Of a stretch of 5,913 nt of DNA, positions 1 through 5,314 are shown in pieces. The DNA is from Gammaproteobacteria bacterium (GTDB lineage: Bacteria; Pseudomonadota; Gammaproteobacteria; GRL18), in the NCBI GenBank assembly GCA_023144715.1, contig JAGLFC010000072.1, forward strand, positions 1 to 5,913. The letters run 5' to 3'. A program made the position numbers and the translations under genes. Positions within the stretch are counted from its first letter, which is position 1; the number at the start of each line of letters is the position of its first letter. A model generated the notes under the pieces. It did no database searches, was not told the DNA's origin, and worked only from the letters and a program-made list of their open reading frames with translations.

Positions 1-199
1 CAGAGGCTAAAATAAAAAAGGGGATGGCCATTAAGGTATAATGTTCCATTGAAGTAAATATTTTAGCAGCTAAAGAAGCCATAGAACTGTCTGCAAAAAA
101 TAACATGGTTAACACGCTGGCAAGACCCAATGAAAACCCTACAGGTACACCGATTAACATAAAGAAAAGAAGCATTAAAAAAAGACTGGCAGTAGTCAT
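1..199 (-). CDS. dctM: TRAP transporter large permease DctM, N-terminal part (partial)
   Basis: This is the first 66 codons of the large membrane subunit of a TRAP transporter; the rest lies beyond the left edge. In the family this subunit has about 12 membrane segments and carries the sodium-driven translocation pathway in the inner membrane. The visible protein starts MTTASLFLMLLFF, has a hydrophobic first segment (residues about 5-35) with the family-like IGVPVGFSLG stretch, and ends in a second hydrophobic segment containing MAIPFFILAS, which resembles the AIPFFILAG motif typical of DctM. The start codon overlaps the dctQ stop codon as ATGA (196-199), so translation is probably coupled to dctQ. 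The gene order dctP-dctQ-dctM supports the call. The substrate cannot be read from this fragment. Confidence 0.9.
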   Translation of the reverse strand, partial: MTTASLFLMLLFFMLIGVPVGFSLGLASVLTMLFFADSSMASLAAKIFTSMEHYTLMAIPFFILAS

Positions 200-720
200 T
201 TTATGGTATCTACCTCATCAATGAGTACTTTGGTTTCATTAACAAAGTGTATATTGTCTATATCGCCTTTGTAGACTTTCCAAGCAACTTCGAGTAAACG
301 AAAAAAAATAAGTGCAAAACCGATGGGTAAAATGATTTTTATTTTCCATTCTTCAATGGGCATATCTTCTGCTTCGATACCAATCATTTTTAATTTAGCA
401 ATATAATCCCAACTTCCTTTAAAAAGAATTGCACAATAGAGCAGACATAAAGAAATAGAGAATAAAGTGATATAACGACGAGTGCGTACAGAAAAAATAT
501 TCACAAAGGCATCAATACCAATATGCACCCCTTTTTTGACACAATAGGCTGCTCCAAACATCACCAACCAAGCAAATAGATAAGTGGTGAGTTCAAGCGC
601 CCAAACAGCCCCTGAATTAAACACATAACGAGCCACCACCTGAGAAAAGGTGACCAGTGTCATAGCCGTAAGAAGGAAGGCAATAAAGCCTTCTTCTATA
701 ACATCAATAAATTTATTCAT
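196..720 (-). CDS. dctQ: TRAP transporter small permease DctQ
   Basis: This 174-residue protein is the small inner-membrane subunit of a TRAP transporter, which pairs with DctM and docks the loaded binding protein. It has the four hydrophobic segments expected of the family, at about residues 10-33, 40-61, 82-103 and 128-150. Family-like motifs are QVVARYVFN (after the first segment), YLFAWLVMFGAAY (second segment) and KKGVHIGID (following loop). The length is usual for DctQ. It lies 17 bases after dctP and overlaps dctM by four bases. No strong ribosome binding site precedes its ATG, so it may depend on translation of dctP. Confidence 0.93.
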   Translation of the reverse strand: MNKFIDVIEEGFIAFLLTAMTLVTFSQVVARYVFNSGAVWALELTTYLFAWLVMFGAAYCVKKGVHIGIDAFVNIFSVRTRRYITLFSISLCLLYCAILFKGSWDYIAKLKMIGIEAEDMPIEEWKIKIILPIGFALIFFRLLEVAWKVYKGDIDNIHFVNETKVLIDEVDTIK

Positions 721-737
721 TAAGCATTTATCATAAT

Positions 738-1727
738 TTATTGCTTATTACATTTGAGTGCAGCATCAATATTATCTTTACCGATGTCACCTTCAAATTG
801 TTTCCATACCGGCTTCATTACTTTTGCCCATTGTGCGACTTGTTTATGGCTTAAACGATGAATTTTAGTATGACCTGCAATCATAATATAGTCTTTATCT
901 ATTTGTGCTGCTTCTAATGCCCATTGTGTTTCTTTTAAAGTCACCTCTTTAATAATAGCACTGAGTTCTGTTTGAATATCCTTGGGTAGGCTGTTCCAAA
1001 ATTCACTACTGGTGACTAATACATATTCTAAAACACCATGATTAGATTCAGTAAAATCACTTTGTACTTCAAAGAATTTTTTAGTACGAATATTTGACCA
1101 AGTATTTTCTTGACCATCAATGACACCTGTAGAAAGTGCATTATAGACTTCTGAAAAAGACATTTTTTGTGGATTGGCATTAACGGCTTTAAATTGTGCT
1201 TCTAATACATCTGAACTCATAATACGAAATTTTTCACCTTTGGCATCACTCGGCTTAATCAAAGGCTTATTAGCTGACAGTTGCTTCATACCATTTAACC
1301 AATAACCTAGACCTTTAAGCCCTTTTTTACTGGCAGCATTGAGTAATGCCTGACCATTGACACCTGTGGTAAAACAAGACACGGCATCCGCATCTCTAAA
1401 TAAGAAGGGCAGATCAAATAAGCCCCATTTTTTAGTATATTTACCAAATTTAGATAAAGAAGGAGCCGCGAGTTGTACATCTCCTAATAATAGAGCTTTC
1501 AGAACTTCTTTATCATTATATAATTGAGAATTAGGGTACACATCAACACGTACCTTACCTTTGAGACGTTCAGCCACTAATTCTTGTAGGTATTTGGCAG
1601 CTTTACCTTTGGGGGTTTTTTCTGTCGTAACATGAGAAAATTTAATGACAATTTCTTTTGCCATTAATGAGGATGAAAATGTGAGAGAAACAATAATTAA
1701 GACAGCAAGCAATCGAACGAGAGACAT
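738..1727 (-). CDS. dctP: TRAP transporter periplasmic solute-binding protein DctP (C4-dicarboxylate-type)
   Basis: This is the periplasmic binding protein that captures the substrate and delivers it to DctQM. I chose the ATG at 1725-1727 (329 residues): it has an AAGGA ribosome binding site about 7 bases upstream and gives a clean signal peptide, MSLVRLLAVLIIVSL and onward, with likely cleavage after SLMA (residue 23). A start 12 codons further upstream stays open but would add a Lys- and Tyr-rich tail before the signal peptide and has no such site. The mature protein begins KEIVIKFSHVT, typical of DctP. R168 in the KFRIMSS motif matches the conserved arginine that binds the substrate carboxylate in this family, and GVIDGQEN (201-208) is the usual following motif. 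Overall it resembles C4-dicarboxylate (succinate, malate, fumarate) binders, but many TRAP proteins bind other organic acids, so the substrate is an inference. Confidence 0.93.
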   Translation of the reverse strand: MSLVRLLAVLIIVSLTFSSSLMAKEIVIKFSHVTTEKTPKGKAAKYLQELVAERLKGKVRVDVYPNSQLYNDKEVLKALLLGDVQLAAPSLSKFGKYTKKWGLFDLPFLFRDADAVSCFTTGVNGQALLNAASKKGLKGLGYWLNGMKQLSANKPLIKPSDAKGEKFRIMSSDVLEAQFKAVNANPQKMSFSEVYNALSTGVIDGQENTWSNIRTKKFFEVQSDFTESNHGVLEYVLVTSSEFWNSLPKDIQTELSAIIKEVTLKETQWALEAAQIDKDYIMIAGHTKIHRLSHKQVAQWAKVMKPVWKQFEGDIGKDNIDAALKCNKQ

Positions 1728-1768
1728 AATATTTCCTTTTTTATTATATTTAAAATATTTCAATTAAA

Positions 1769-1807
1769 GTTTATACTATATAACTTATACTTTTGTCTAC
1801 TTGTAAA
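1769..1807 (-). promoter_or_regulatory. candidate promoter of dctPQM
   Basis: Reading the minus strand toward dctP, two overlapping sigma70-like pairs can be drawn: TTTACA (1802-1807) with TTATAT (1778-1783), spacer 18, and TAGACA (1794-1799) with TATAAA (1770-1775), spacer 18. Both are imperfect and the DNA is very AT-rich, so the exact hexamers are uncertain. The placement, 40-80 bases before the dctP start, is reasonable. I saw no sigma54-type GG-N10-GC element, which regulates dct genes in some bacteria. Confidence 0.3.
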
Positions 1808-1820
1808 AACACTATTTTAC
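1803..1820. repeat. short inverted repeat upstream of dctP
   Basis: GTAAAA (1803-1808) and TTTTAC (1815-1820) are perfect 6-bp inverted arms separated by 6 bases. The dyad overlaps the upstream edge of the candidate dctP promoter, so it could be an operator. It could also be a weak 3' hairpin for the rnhA-dnaQ transcript, but no U-tract follows on the minus strand. In AT-rich DNA, chance is a real alternative. Confidence 0.3.
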
Positions 1821-1870
1821 CATGGCTGTCAATAAAAAACAGACTAGAAAGCACGTCATTAAATGAGAAT

Positions 1871-2578
1871 TTATTCACGCCAAGTAACCGTATGACCTGA
1901 TTTTTTTTCTAACATACTAAGATAGTCATGATGAGCTTTTATTTCATCTTGATTGGCTTTTTGTACAAGAAAGGCAGTTCGATTAGAATCTAAACGACGA
2001 ATGGTCTCAGAAGTATGATTATCAGCACCACTTTCTAGTAATAAGCTGGTTTGCCCTCCCGTCATTGCCATATAAACATCGGCTAAAATTTCAGAGTCAA
2101 GTAAAGCACCGTGTAATTGACGGTTGCTATTATCAATATAATAACGACGACATAAGGCATCCAGATTATTTTTTTGTCCGGGATGTTTATTGCGAGCCAG
2201 TTTTAGAGTATCCAATATGGTACAAAAAGACTCTATGGGAGCAAGATTAGCCCCTTTTTTAGACAATAATGTAAATTCATGATTGATAAATCCCACATCA
2301 AAAGGAGCGTTATGAATGACTAATTCACTGCCTTTAACAAATTCTAAAAATTCATCAACAATCTGTTCAAATAATGGCTTATCGGCTAAAAATTCATTGG
2401 AAATACCATGTATTTCAATTGCTCCTGAGTCTACAACACGCTCTGGATTCATATATTTATGAAAAGTATTGCCTGTCAATTTGCGATCAATAAGTTCCAC
2501 ACAGCCAATTTCAATAATACGATGTCCTTGTGATGGCTCAAGACCTGTTGTTTCAGTATCTAATACAATTTGTCTCAT
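1871..2578 (-). CDS. dnaQ: DNA polymerase III epsilon subunit (3'-5' proofreading exonuclease)
   Basis: This 235-residue protein is the proofreading exonuclease of the replicative polymerase core; it removes mismatched 3' ends and binds the alpha subunit. The DEDDh exonuclease signature is complete: D7 and E9 in LDTETTGLE (Exo I), D94 in HNAPFDVGFIN (Exo II), and H156 and D161 in HGALLDSEILADVY (Exo III). The domain spans about residues 1-172. The C-terminal 60 residues are a linker and tail, the part that binds alpha in E. coli. The length is close to the E. coli protein (243). The start codon overlaps the rnhA stop codon (ATGA, 2575-2578), so the two are co-transcribed and probably translationally coupled. 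In E. coli the same two genes are divergent; a co-directional order is common in other gammaproteobacteria. Confidence 0.96.
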   Translation of the reverse strand: MRQIVLDTETTGLEPSQGHRIIEIGCVELIDRKLTGNTFHKYMNPERVVDSGAIEIHGISNEFLADKPLFEQIVDEFLEFVKGSELVIHNAPFDVGFINHEFTLLSKKGANLAPIESFCTILDTLKLARNKHPGQKNNLDALCRRYYIDNSNRQLHGALLDSEILADVYMAMTGGQTSLLLESGADNHTSETIRRLDSNRTAFLVQKANQDEIKAHHDYLSMLEKKSGHTVTWRE

Positions 2579-3009
2579 AAAGTCTCAATACCTTTATTGG
2601 CGAGTTCATCTGCACGTTCATTCTCAGGATGACCTGAATGACCCTTTACCCAATGCCAAGTGATTTGATGTTTTTGTTCCAATTCATCTAATTGCTTCCA
2701 TAAATCAATATTTTTTACGGGTTTTTTATTCGCTGTTTTCCAGCCTCGTTTTTTCCAATTGATGATCCATTGTGTGATGCCTTGGCGTAAATATTGAGAA
2801 TCAGTGGTCAGTACTACTTCACAGGGACGTGTTAATTGAGCCAGTGATTGAATGGCTGCGGTCATTTCCATGCGATTATTAGTGGTATCGGGTTCACCCC
2901 CATAAAATTCTTTTTCTGTGCCATTATATTTCATTAATGCACCCCAACCACCACGACCCGGATTTCCTTTACAAGCACCGTCAGTATAAATATAAATTTT
3001 ATTGCTCAT
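2575..3009 (-). CDS. rnhA: Ribonuclease HI
   Basis: This 144-residue enzyme cleaves the RNA strand of RNA-DNA hybrids, clearing R-loops and primers. With the start at 3007-3009 its residues align one-to-one with E. coli RnhA at the active site: D10 in YTDGACKGNPG, E48 in TTNNRMEM, D70 in TTDSQY and D134 in ENERADELA, with H124 in the KGHSGHPENER loop. The basic substrate-binding segment (about 85-100: WKKRGWKTANKKPVKN) is present. The start is set by this alignment and by an AAGG site 5 bases upstream; a start 9 codons earlier (3036) stays open but adds a hydrophobic tail the family lacks. The protein is about 10 residues shorter at the C-terminus than the E. coli enzyme, as in many homologues. 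It is the first gene of the rnhA-dnaQ pair. Confidence 0.97.
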   Translation of the reverse strand: MSNKIYIYTDGACKGNPGRGGWGALMKYNGTEKEFYGGEPDTTNNRMEMTAAIQSLAQLTRPCEVVLTTDSQYLRQGITQWIINWKKRGWKTANKKPVKNIDLWKQLDELEQKHQITWHWVKGHSGHPENERADELANKGIETL

Positions 3010-3132
3010 GAGAACCTTTTTTATTAAAATGCACAAATAACTACAATGAAAGTATTAGAACAATGAAATATCTAAAAAATATTTGAAAATTATGTAATCT
3101 CTTTCTCAACAATATTCCACTTCAAAAGAGCT

Positions 3133-3156
3133 GTGTTTGACAAGTGATCAAAACAC
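3133..3156. repeat. dyad overlapping the -35 element, possible operator
   Basis: The core TTTGACAAGTGATCAAA (3136-3152) is an inverted repeat, TTTGA-N7-TCAAA. It can be extended outward with a one-base slip as GTGTTTGA (3133-3140) against TCAAAACAC (3148-3156). The TTGACA hexamer lies inside it, so a bound protein would block the polymerase. It resembles an FNR/Anr site (TTGAT-N4-ATCAA) but the spacing is one base too long. A direct repeat of ATCAAAAC (3147-3154 and 3165-3172) lies in the same place. Confidence 0.35.
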
Positions 3157-3164
3157 AATAGATT
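3137..3164 (+). promoter_or_regulatory. candidate sigma70 promoter upstream of the structured block and micro-ORF
   Basis: There is a perfect -35 hexamer TTGACA (3137-3142) and a -10-like TAGATT (3159-3164) with a 16-base spacer. A second -10-like hexamer, TATATT, lies at 3173-3178. A transcript starting near 3172 would run through the structured block at 3293-3397 and into the micro-ORF. A dyad overlaps the -35 hexamer, which suggests regulation. Confidence 0.45.
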
Positions 3165-3292
3165 ATCAAAACTATATTAAATTAACAATGCTCAATAAAT
3201 AAATTATCTATCAAGATCAGATTCTTATTGTGTTAATTAGAGTGTATGTGTTTAAATTACGCGCTTAAATAGTAGATCTTGCTGTGAATATT

Positions 3293-3404
3293 GCAACTGG
3301 GTGTAAAGGTGCTAACCCTGCTGTTTACTCATTAGGTCAATGCCTTAATTATGAGGCATGGGAGTTGTAAAGTACCCGACTTTATGAGAGCAGGTGGTAT
3401 TATG
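3293..3404 (+). promoter_or_regulatory. candidate structured RNA element that can mask the micro-ORF ribosome binding site
   Basis: This block is visibly richer in G and C than its surroundings and has nested complementary segments. The closing helix is CCTGCT (3317-3322) with AGCAGG (3389-3394). It is continued by CTCA (3328-3331) with TGAG (3385-3388), leaving a GTTTA bulge on the 5' strand. Inside are two hairpins: ATGCCT/AGGCAT (3340-3345 with 3354-3359, 8-base loop) and TAAAGT/ACTTTA (3368-3373 with 3379-3384, loop ACCCG), giving a three-way junction. Upstream, GGGT (3299-3302) can pair either with ACCC at 3315-3318, which competes with the closing helix, or with ACCC in the last loop (3374-3377), a possible pseudoknot. 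The closing helix covers AGG of the AGGTGG ribosome binding site (3392-3397). I recognise no consensus of a known riboswitch class. The fold is hand-drawn and has no covariation support. Confidence 0.4.
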
Positions 3405-3455
3405 ACAGTACTATTTTTAATAGTAATGATGCTTATGATGAGTATTGTTTTTTAA
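3402..3455 (+). CDS. micro-ORF: 17-residue hydrophobic peptide (hypothetical)
   Basis: The peptide is MTVLFLIVMMLMMSIVF, with no charged residue, enough to form one short membrane segment. An AGGTGG ribosome binding site (3392-3397) sits 4 bases before the ATG, one of the better such sites in the window. The same frame is open further upstream to an ATG at 3351, which would give a 34-residue protein with a polar start (MRHGSCKVPDFMRAGG), but that ATG has no good ribosome binding site and lies in the hairpin of the structured block. In size and composition it recalls Ibs-type type I toxin peptides (18-19 hydrophobic residues), small subunits of membrane complexes, or a leader peptide. Codons 3-8 also form a perfect RNA hairpin (3409-3425), so the hydrophobic reading could be a by-product of an RNA structure. 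I do not recognise a family. Confidence 0.35.
   Translation: MTVLFLIVMMLMMSIVF
3409..3425 (+). repeat. perfect short hairpin inside the micro-ORF start region
   Basis: TACTATT (3409-3415) and AATAGTA (3419-3425) are perfect 7-bp inverted arms around a TTT loop. The hairpin begins five bases after the ATG of the micro-ORF, within the ribosome footprint, where structure can slow initiation. Confidence 0.4.
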
Positions 3456-3457
3456 GA

Positions 3458-3481
3458 TTTAAGGAGATTTATTTCCTTAAA
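3458..3481. repeat. 8-bp perfect hairpin just after the micro-ORF stop codon
   Basis: TTTAAGGA (3458-3465) and TCCTTAAA (3474-3481) are perfect inverted arms with an 8-base loop, starting two bases after the micro-ORF stop codon. On the plus strand it is followed by A residues, not a U-tract, so it is not a canonical intrinsic terminator. It could stabilise an RNA 3' end, hide its own AAGGAG sequence, or be an operator upstream of the TATAAT promoter. Confidence 0.4.
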
Positions 3482-3496
3482 AAATGGGTATATAAT
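3468..3496 (+). promoter_or_regulatory. candidate promoter of the lipoprotein-amgK-murU operon
   Basis: A perfect TATAAT -10 hexamer lies at 3491-3496. The -35 position with a 17-base spacer is TTTATT (3468-3473), a weak match that lies in the loop of the preceding inverted repeat. Transcription from here would give a leader of about 180 bases before the lipoprotein start. A weaker alternative nearer the gene is TTGTGT (3544-3549) with TTTAAT (3567-3572), spacer 17. Confidence 0.4.
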
Positions 3497-3559
3497 AGAT
3501 TGTAACTTATCATTAATTTTTTTATACTTTAATAGATTCTGGCTTGTGTGTTTTTTAGA

Positions 3560-3580
3560 TAGATATTTTAATCATATCTA
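3560..3580 (+). repeat. inverted repeat in the leader of the lipoprotein operon
   Basis: TAGATAT (3560-3566) and ATATCTA (3574-3580) are perfect 7-bp arms with a 7-base loop, about 100 bases before the lipoprotein start codon. It may be an operator or a leader hairpin; its composition is all but free of G and C, so chance is likely too. Confidence 0.25.
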
Positions 3581-3682
3581 GTTAAAAATATTTAGAGCAT
3601 CGCGAGAGCAACAGACTATTAAACAACATCAATTAAACTAGAATTAAATCTAAATAGATACATATTCAGGAGAATATTTAAC

Positions 3683-4243
3683 ATGATATATCACAAACGA
3701 GCATTAATTATTTTAGTTTTGTTTAGTTTTTTTATGACAGGTTGTGCAAGCCATCGTTATCAAGAACCTAAAGATGTTGACTTGATTCCTGTGAGTCAAA
3801 AAGCAGCACAAGATCTGTTGGCTCAAAGTAAAGATCTTTTGGCACCAGGTAGCTTAGTGGTGGTGAGTAGTTTTATTAATGTGAATGATTTGAATAAAAC
3901 ATCAGCCTTTGGACGTATTACGTCTAGCCAAATTTCATCCGCTATTTTTAAAGCTGGCTACCGCATTCGCTCAATGGAACTTTCGACAGAAGATTTTATT
4001 CAAACCAATAGTGGTTTTCATAAGTTATCACTAGAAGCAAAAATGGCTCTTAAAGAGCAGGGTGCTGCTGCATTGGTTGTAGGAGTATTTGCTCCAGGAC
4101 GAAAAATTGCGTATGTGAATGTGAGAATGGTTGATTTGAATGTCCAAGAAGTGATGGCAAGTACTGATTTTTCTGTGCCTATGGGTGCAGATGCAAAAGT
4201 GTTATTAAAATCCAGAAAAACAGGGGCTAATGAGTCTGAATAA
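3683..4243 (+). CDS. FlgO-domain outer membrane lipoprotein
   Basis: This is a 186-residue predicted lipoprotein. The N-terminus has a basic start, a hydrophobic core (about 7-18) and a lipobox MTGC with Cys21 as the lipidation site; residues after it (A-S-H) lack the Asp that signals inner-membrane retention in E. coli, so the outer membrane is likely. The mature part resembles the FlgO domain: a SLVVVSSFINVNDLNKTSAFGR segment in two halves (about 57-78), then SSQISSAIFKAGYRI and a C-terminal beta-rich half ending near residue 170. In Vibrio, FlgO is a flagellar outer membrane protein, but this domain also occurs in proteins of unknown role, and no flagellar gene is seen here. An AGGAG site (3668-3672) precedes the ATG by 10 bases. 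It is 8 bases upstream of the kinase gene, so the two are probably co-transcribed. I would not transfer the flagellar function. Confidence 0.75.
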   Translation: MIYHKRALIILVLFSFFMTGCASHRYQEPKDVDLIPVSQKAAQDLLAQSKDLLAPGSLVVVSSFINVNDLNKTSAFGRITSSQISSAIFKAGYRIRSMELSTEDFIQTNSGFHKLSLEAKMALKEQGAAALVVGVFAPGRKIAYVNVRMVDLNVQEVMASTDFSVPMGADAKVLLKSRKTGANESE

Positions 4244-4251
4244 TACATTCA

Positions 4252-5301
4252 ATGCCACAACGTATCGCATGTATCAAAGACTGGTTGAAAACAGACCTTC
4301 ACGCTGATATTGATCGTTTTGAACCCGCATCCAGTGATGCGAGTTTTAGACGTTATTTTCGTGTTATATTCAATAATTCTGTGGTACAACAAGTCGCAGG
4401 GCAATCCTTTATTGTTATGGATGCACCTCCCTCAAAGGAAGCCATAAGCCCTTTTATTCGTATTGCAACGTGTTTAGAAAAAACAACAGTGCATGTACCG
4501 CATATTTATGCCTCTAATAAAACATTAGGCATTATTTTAATGTCTGATTTAGGCAGTATGGCTTATTTATCCTTACTGAATCAGTCATCAGGTGAAGAAC
4601 AGGCAAATAAGCTGTATACAGATGCTCTAAAAAGTCTGATTATTATGCAAAAAAATCAGATTTATCAAACCCTTAATTTACCCCATTATAATGCAATATT
4701 ATTAAAGTCCGAAATGGCTTTATTGCCTGATTGGTATATTAAAATACACTGCCAACACACATTGAGTGTGGAAAATAAAAGTTTATTAGAACAAGCAATG
4801 ACCTCTCTTATTGAATCTGCACAAGAGCAACCTCAGGTCTTTGTACATAGAGACTATCATTCTCGTAATCTTATGGTCGTTGCCAAAAATAATCCAGGTG
4901 TGATTGATTTTCAAGATGCTGTAATAGGGCCGATTACTTATGATTTAGTTTCTTTATTAAGAGACAGTTATATTTCATGGTCTACCGATCAGGTGTATAC
5001 TTGGGTAGAAAACTATCGACAGATGCTATTAGCGGAAGGATTACTTAAAGAAGATAATCAAGCCCAATTTATTCGTTGGTTTGATTTGATGGGTATTCAA
5101 CGGCAATTAAAAGTAGTGGGTATTTTTTGTCGTCTTAATTATCGTGATGGTAAAAATAATTATCTCAATGATATTCCACAAACACTGGATTATCTCTTGG
5201 ATGTGTGTTCTCGCTACCATGAATTTCAACCATTAGCACAACTACTGCTGACACTGAGTACAGATAATACAAATAGTAAGCCTCCAGCCTCCATCCCCTA
5301 A
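4252..5301 (+). CDS. amgK: N-acetylmuramate/N-acetylglucosamine kinase AmgK-like (aminoglycoside phosphotransferase fold)
   Basis: This 349-residue cytoplasmic enzyme probably phosphorylates the anomeric carbon of MurNAc (and GlcNAc), the first step of the peptidoglycan salvage route that ends with MurU. The family's opening motif is present (PASSDASFRRYFRV, residues 25-38), followed by VMDAPP (55-60), which AmgK-type proteins share. The kinase catalytic motif is VHRDYHSRNLMV with D201 as the likely base and N206 as a metal ligand; the second metal motif is VIDFQDA with D219, followed by GPITYDLVSLLRDSY. The length is near that of Pseudomonas AmgK (about 340). No clear ribosome binding site precedes the ATG, and an in-frame stop lies 13 bases upstream, so it is likely translated by coupling with the lipoprotein gene. 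Without the adjacent murU-like gene, the call would be only a general phosphotransferase. Confidence 0.87.
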   Translation: MPQRIACIKDWLKTDLHADIDRFEPASSDASFRRYFRVIFNNSVVQQVAGQSFIVMDAPPSKEAISPFIRIATCLEKTTVHVPHIYASNKTLGIILMSDLGSMAYLSLLNQSSGEEQANKLYTDALKSLIIMQKNQIYQTLNLPHYNAILLKSEMALLPDWYIKIHCQHTLSVENKSLLEQAMTSLIESAQEQPQVFVHRDYHSRNLMVVAKNNPGVIDFQDAVIGPITYDLVSLLRDSYISWSTDQVYTWVENYRQMLLAEGLLKEDNQAQFIRWFDLMGIQRQLKVVGIFCRLNYRDGKNNYLNDIPQTLDYLLDVCSRYHEFQPLAQLLLTLSTDNTNSKPPASIP

Positions 5302-5314
5302 AAATGAGTGATTA

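Larger units (their letters stand above)
3010..3682. other. 673-bp divergent intergenic region, overview
   Basis: This is the region between the divergent rnhA (minus) and the lipoprotein gene (plus). From 3010 to about 3130 I see only AT-rich DNA, which must contain the rnhA promoter, though no hexamer pair stands out. From 3131 to 3166 there is a plus-strand promoter with a dyad. From about 3293 to 3397 there is a G/C-richer, foldable block, followed by a hydrophobic micro-ORF (3402-3455) and a hairpin (3458-3481). From 3491 on there is a TATAAT promoter and the leader of the lipoprotein operon. No tRNA, rRNA, CRISPR or insertion-sequence signature was found. Confidence 0.6.

Noticed and set aside
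1728..1763. Upstream start of dctP, 12 codons longer
   Set aside because: The added residues are not signal-like, and the internal ATG at 1725-1727 has a good ribosome binding site and begins a normal signal peptide.
2065..2250. A 61-codon plus-strand open frame
   Set aside because: It lies entirely antisense within dnaQ, whose catalytic motifs are certain; it has no recognisable domain or ribosome binding site.
2469..2663. A 64-codon plus-strand open frame
   Set aside because: It is antisense to the rnhA-dnaQ junction and is explained by those two genes.
3010..3036. Upstream start of rnhA, 9 codons longer
   Set aside because: The ATG at 3007-3009 aligns the active-site residues exactly with E. 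coli numbering and has an AAGG site; the extension has no family support.
3138..3151. FNR/Anr binding site
   Set aside because: The half-sites resemble TTGA and TCAA but are separated by seven bases rather than six, a spacing FNR-type proteins do not normally tolerate.
3311..3345. Resemblance of CTGTTTAC and AGGTCA to bacterial 4.5S SRP RNA
   Set aside because: The conserved GGAAGCAGCC core and the long rod-like pairing of SRP RNA are absent, so the short match is taken as chance.
3299..3345. Possible tRNA
   Set aside because: There is no TPsiC arm (GGTTCAA-like), no anticodon stem of the right spacing and no acceptor stem pairing.
3458..3487. Intrinsic terminator
   Set aside because: The hairpin is AT-rich and is followed by A residues on the plus strand, and there is no T-tract after it on the minus strand either.
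4018..4248. A 76-codon minus-strand open frame
   Set aside because: It is antisense to the FlgO-domain gene, which has a lipobox, a ribosome binding site and a family resemblance.
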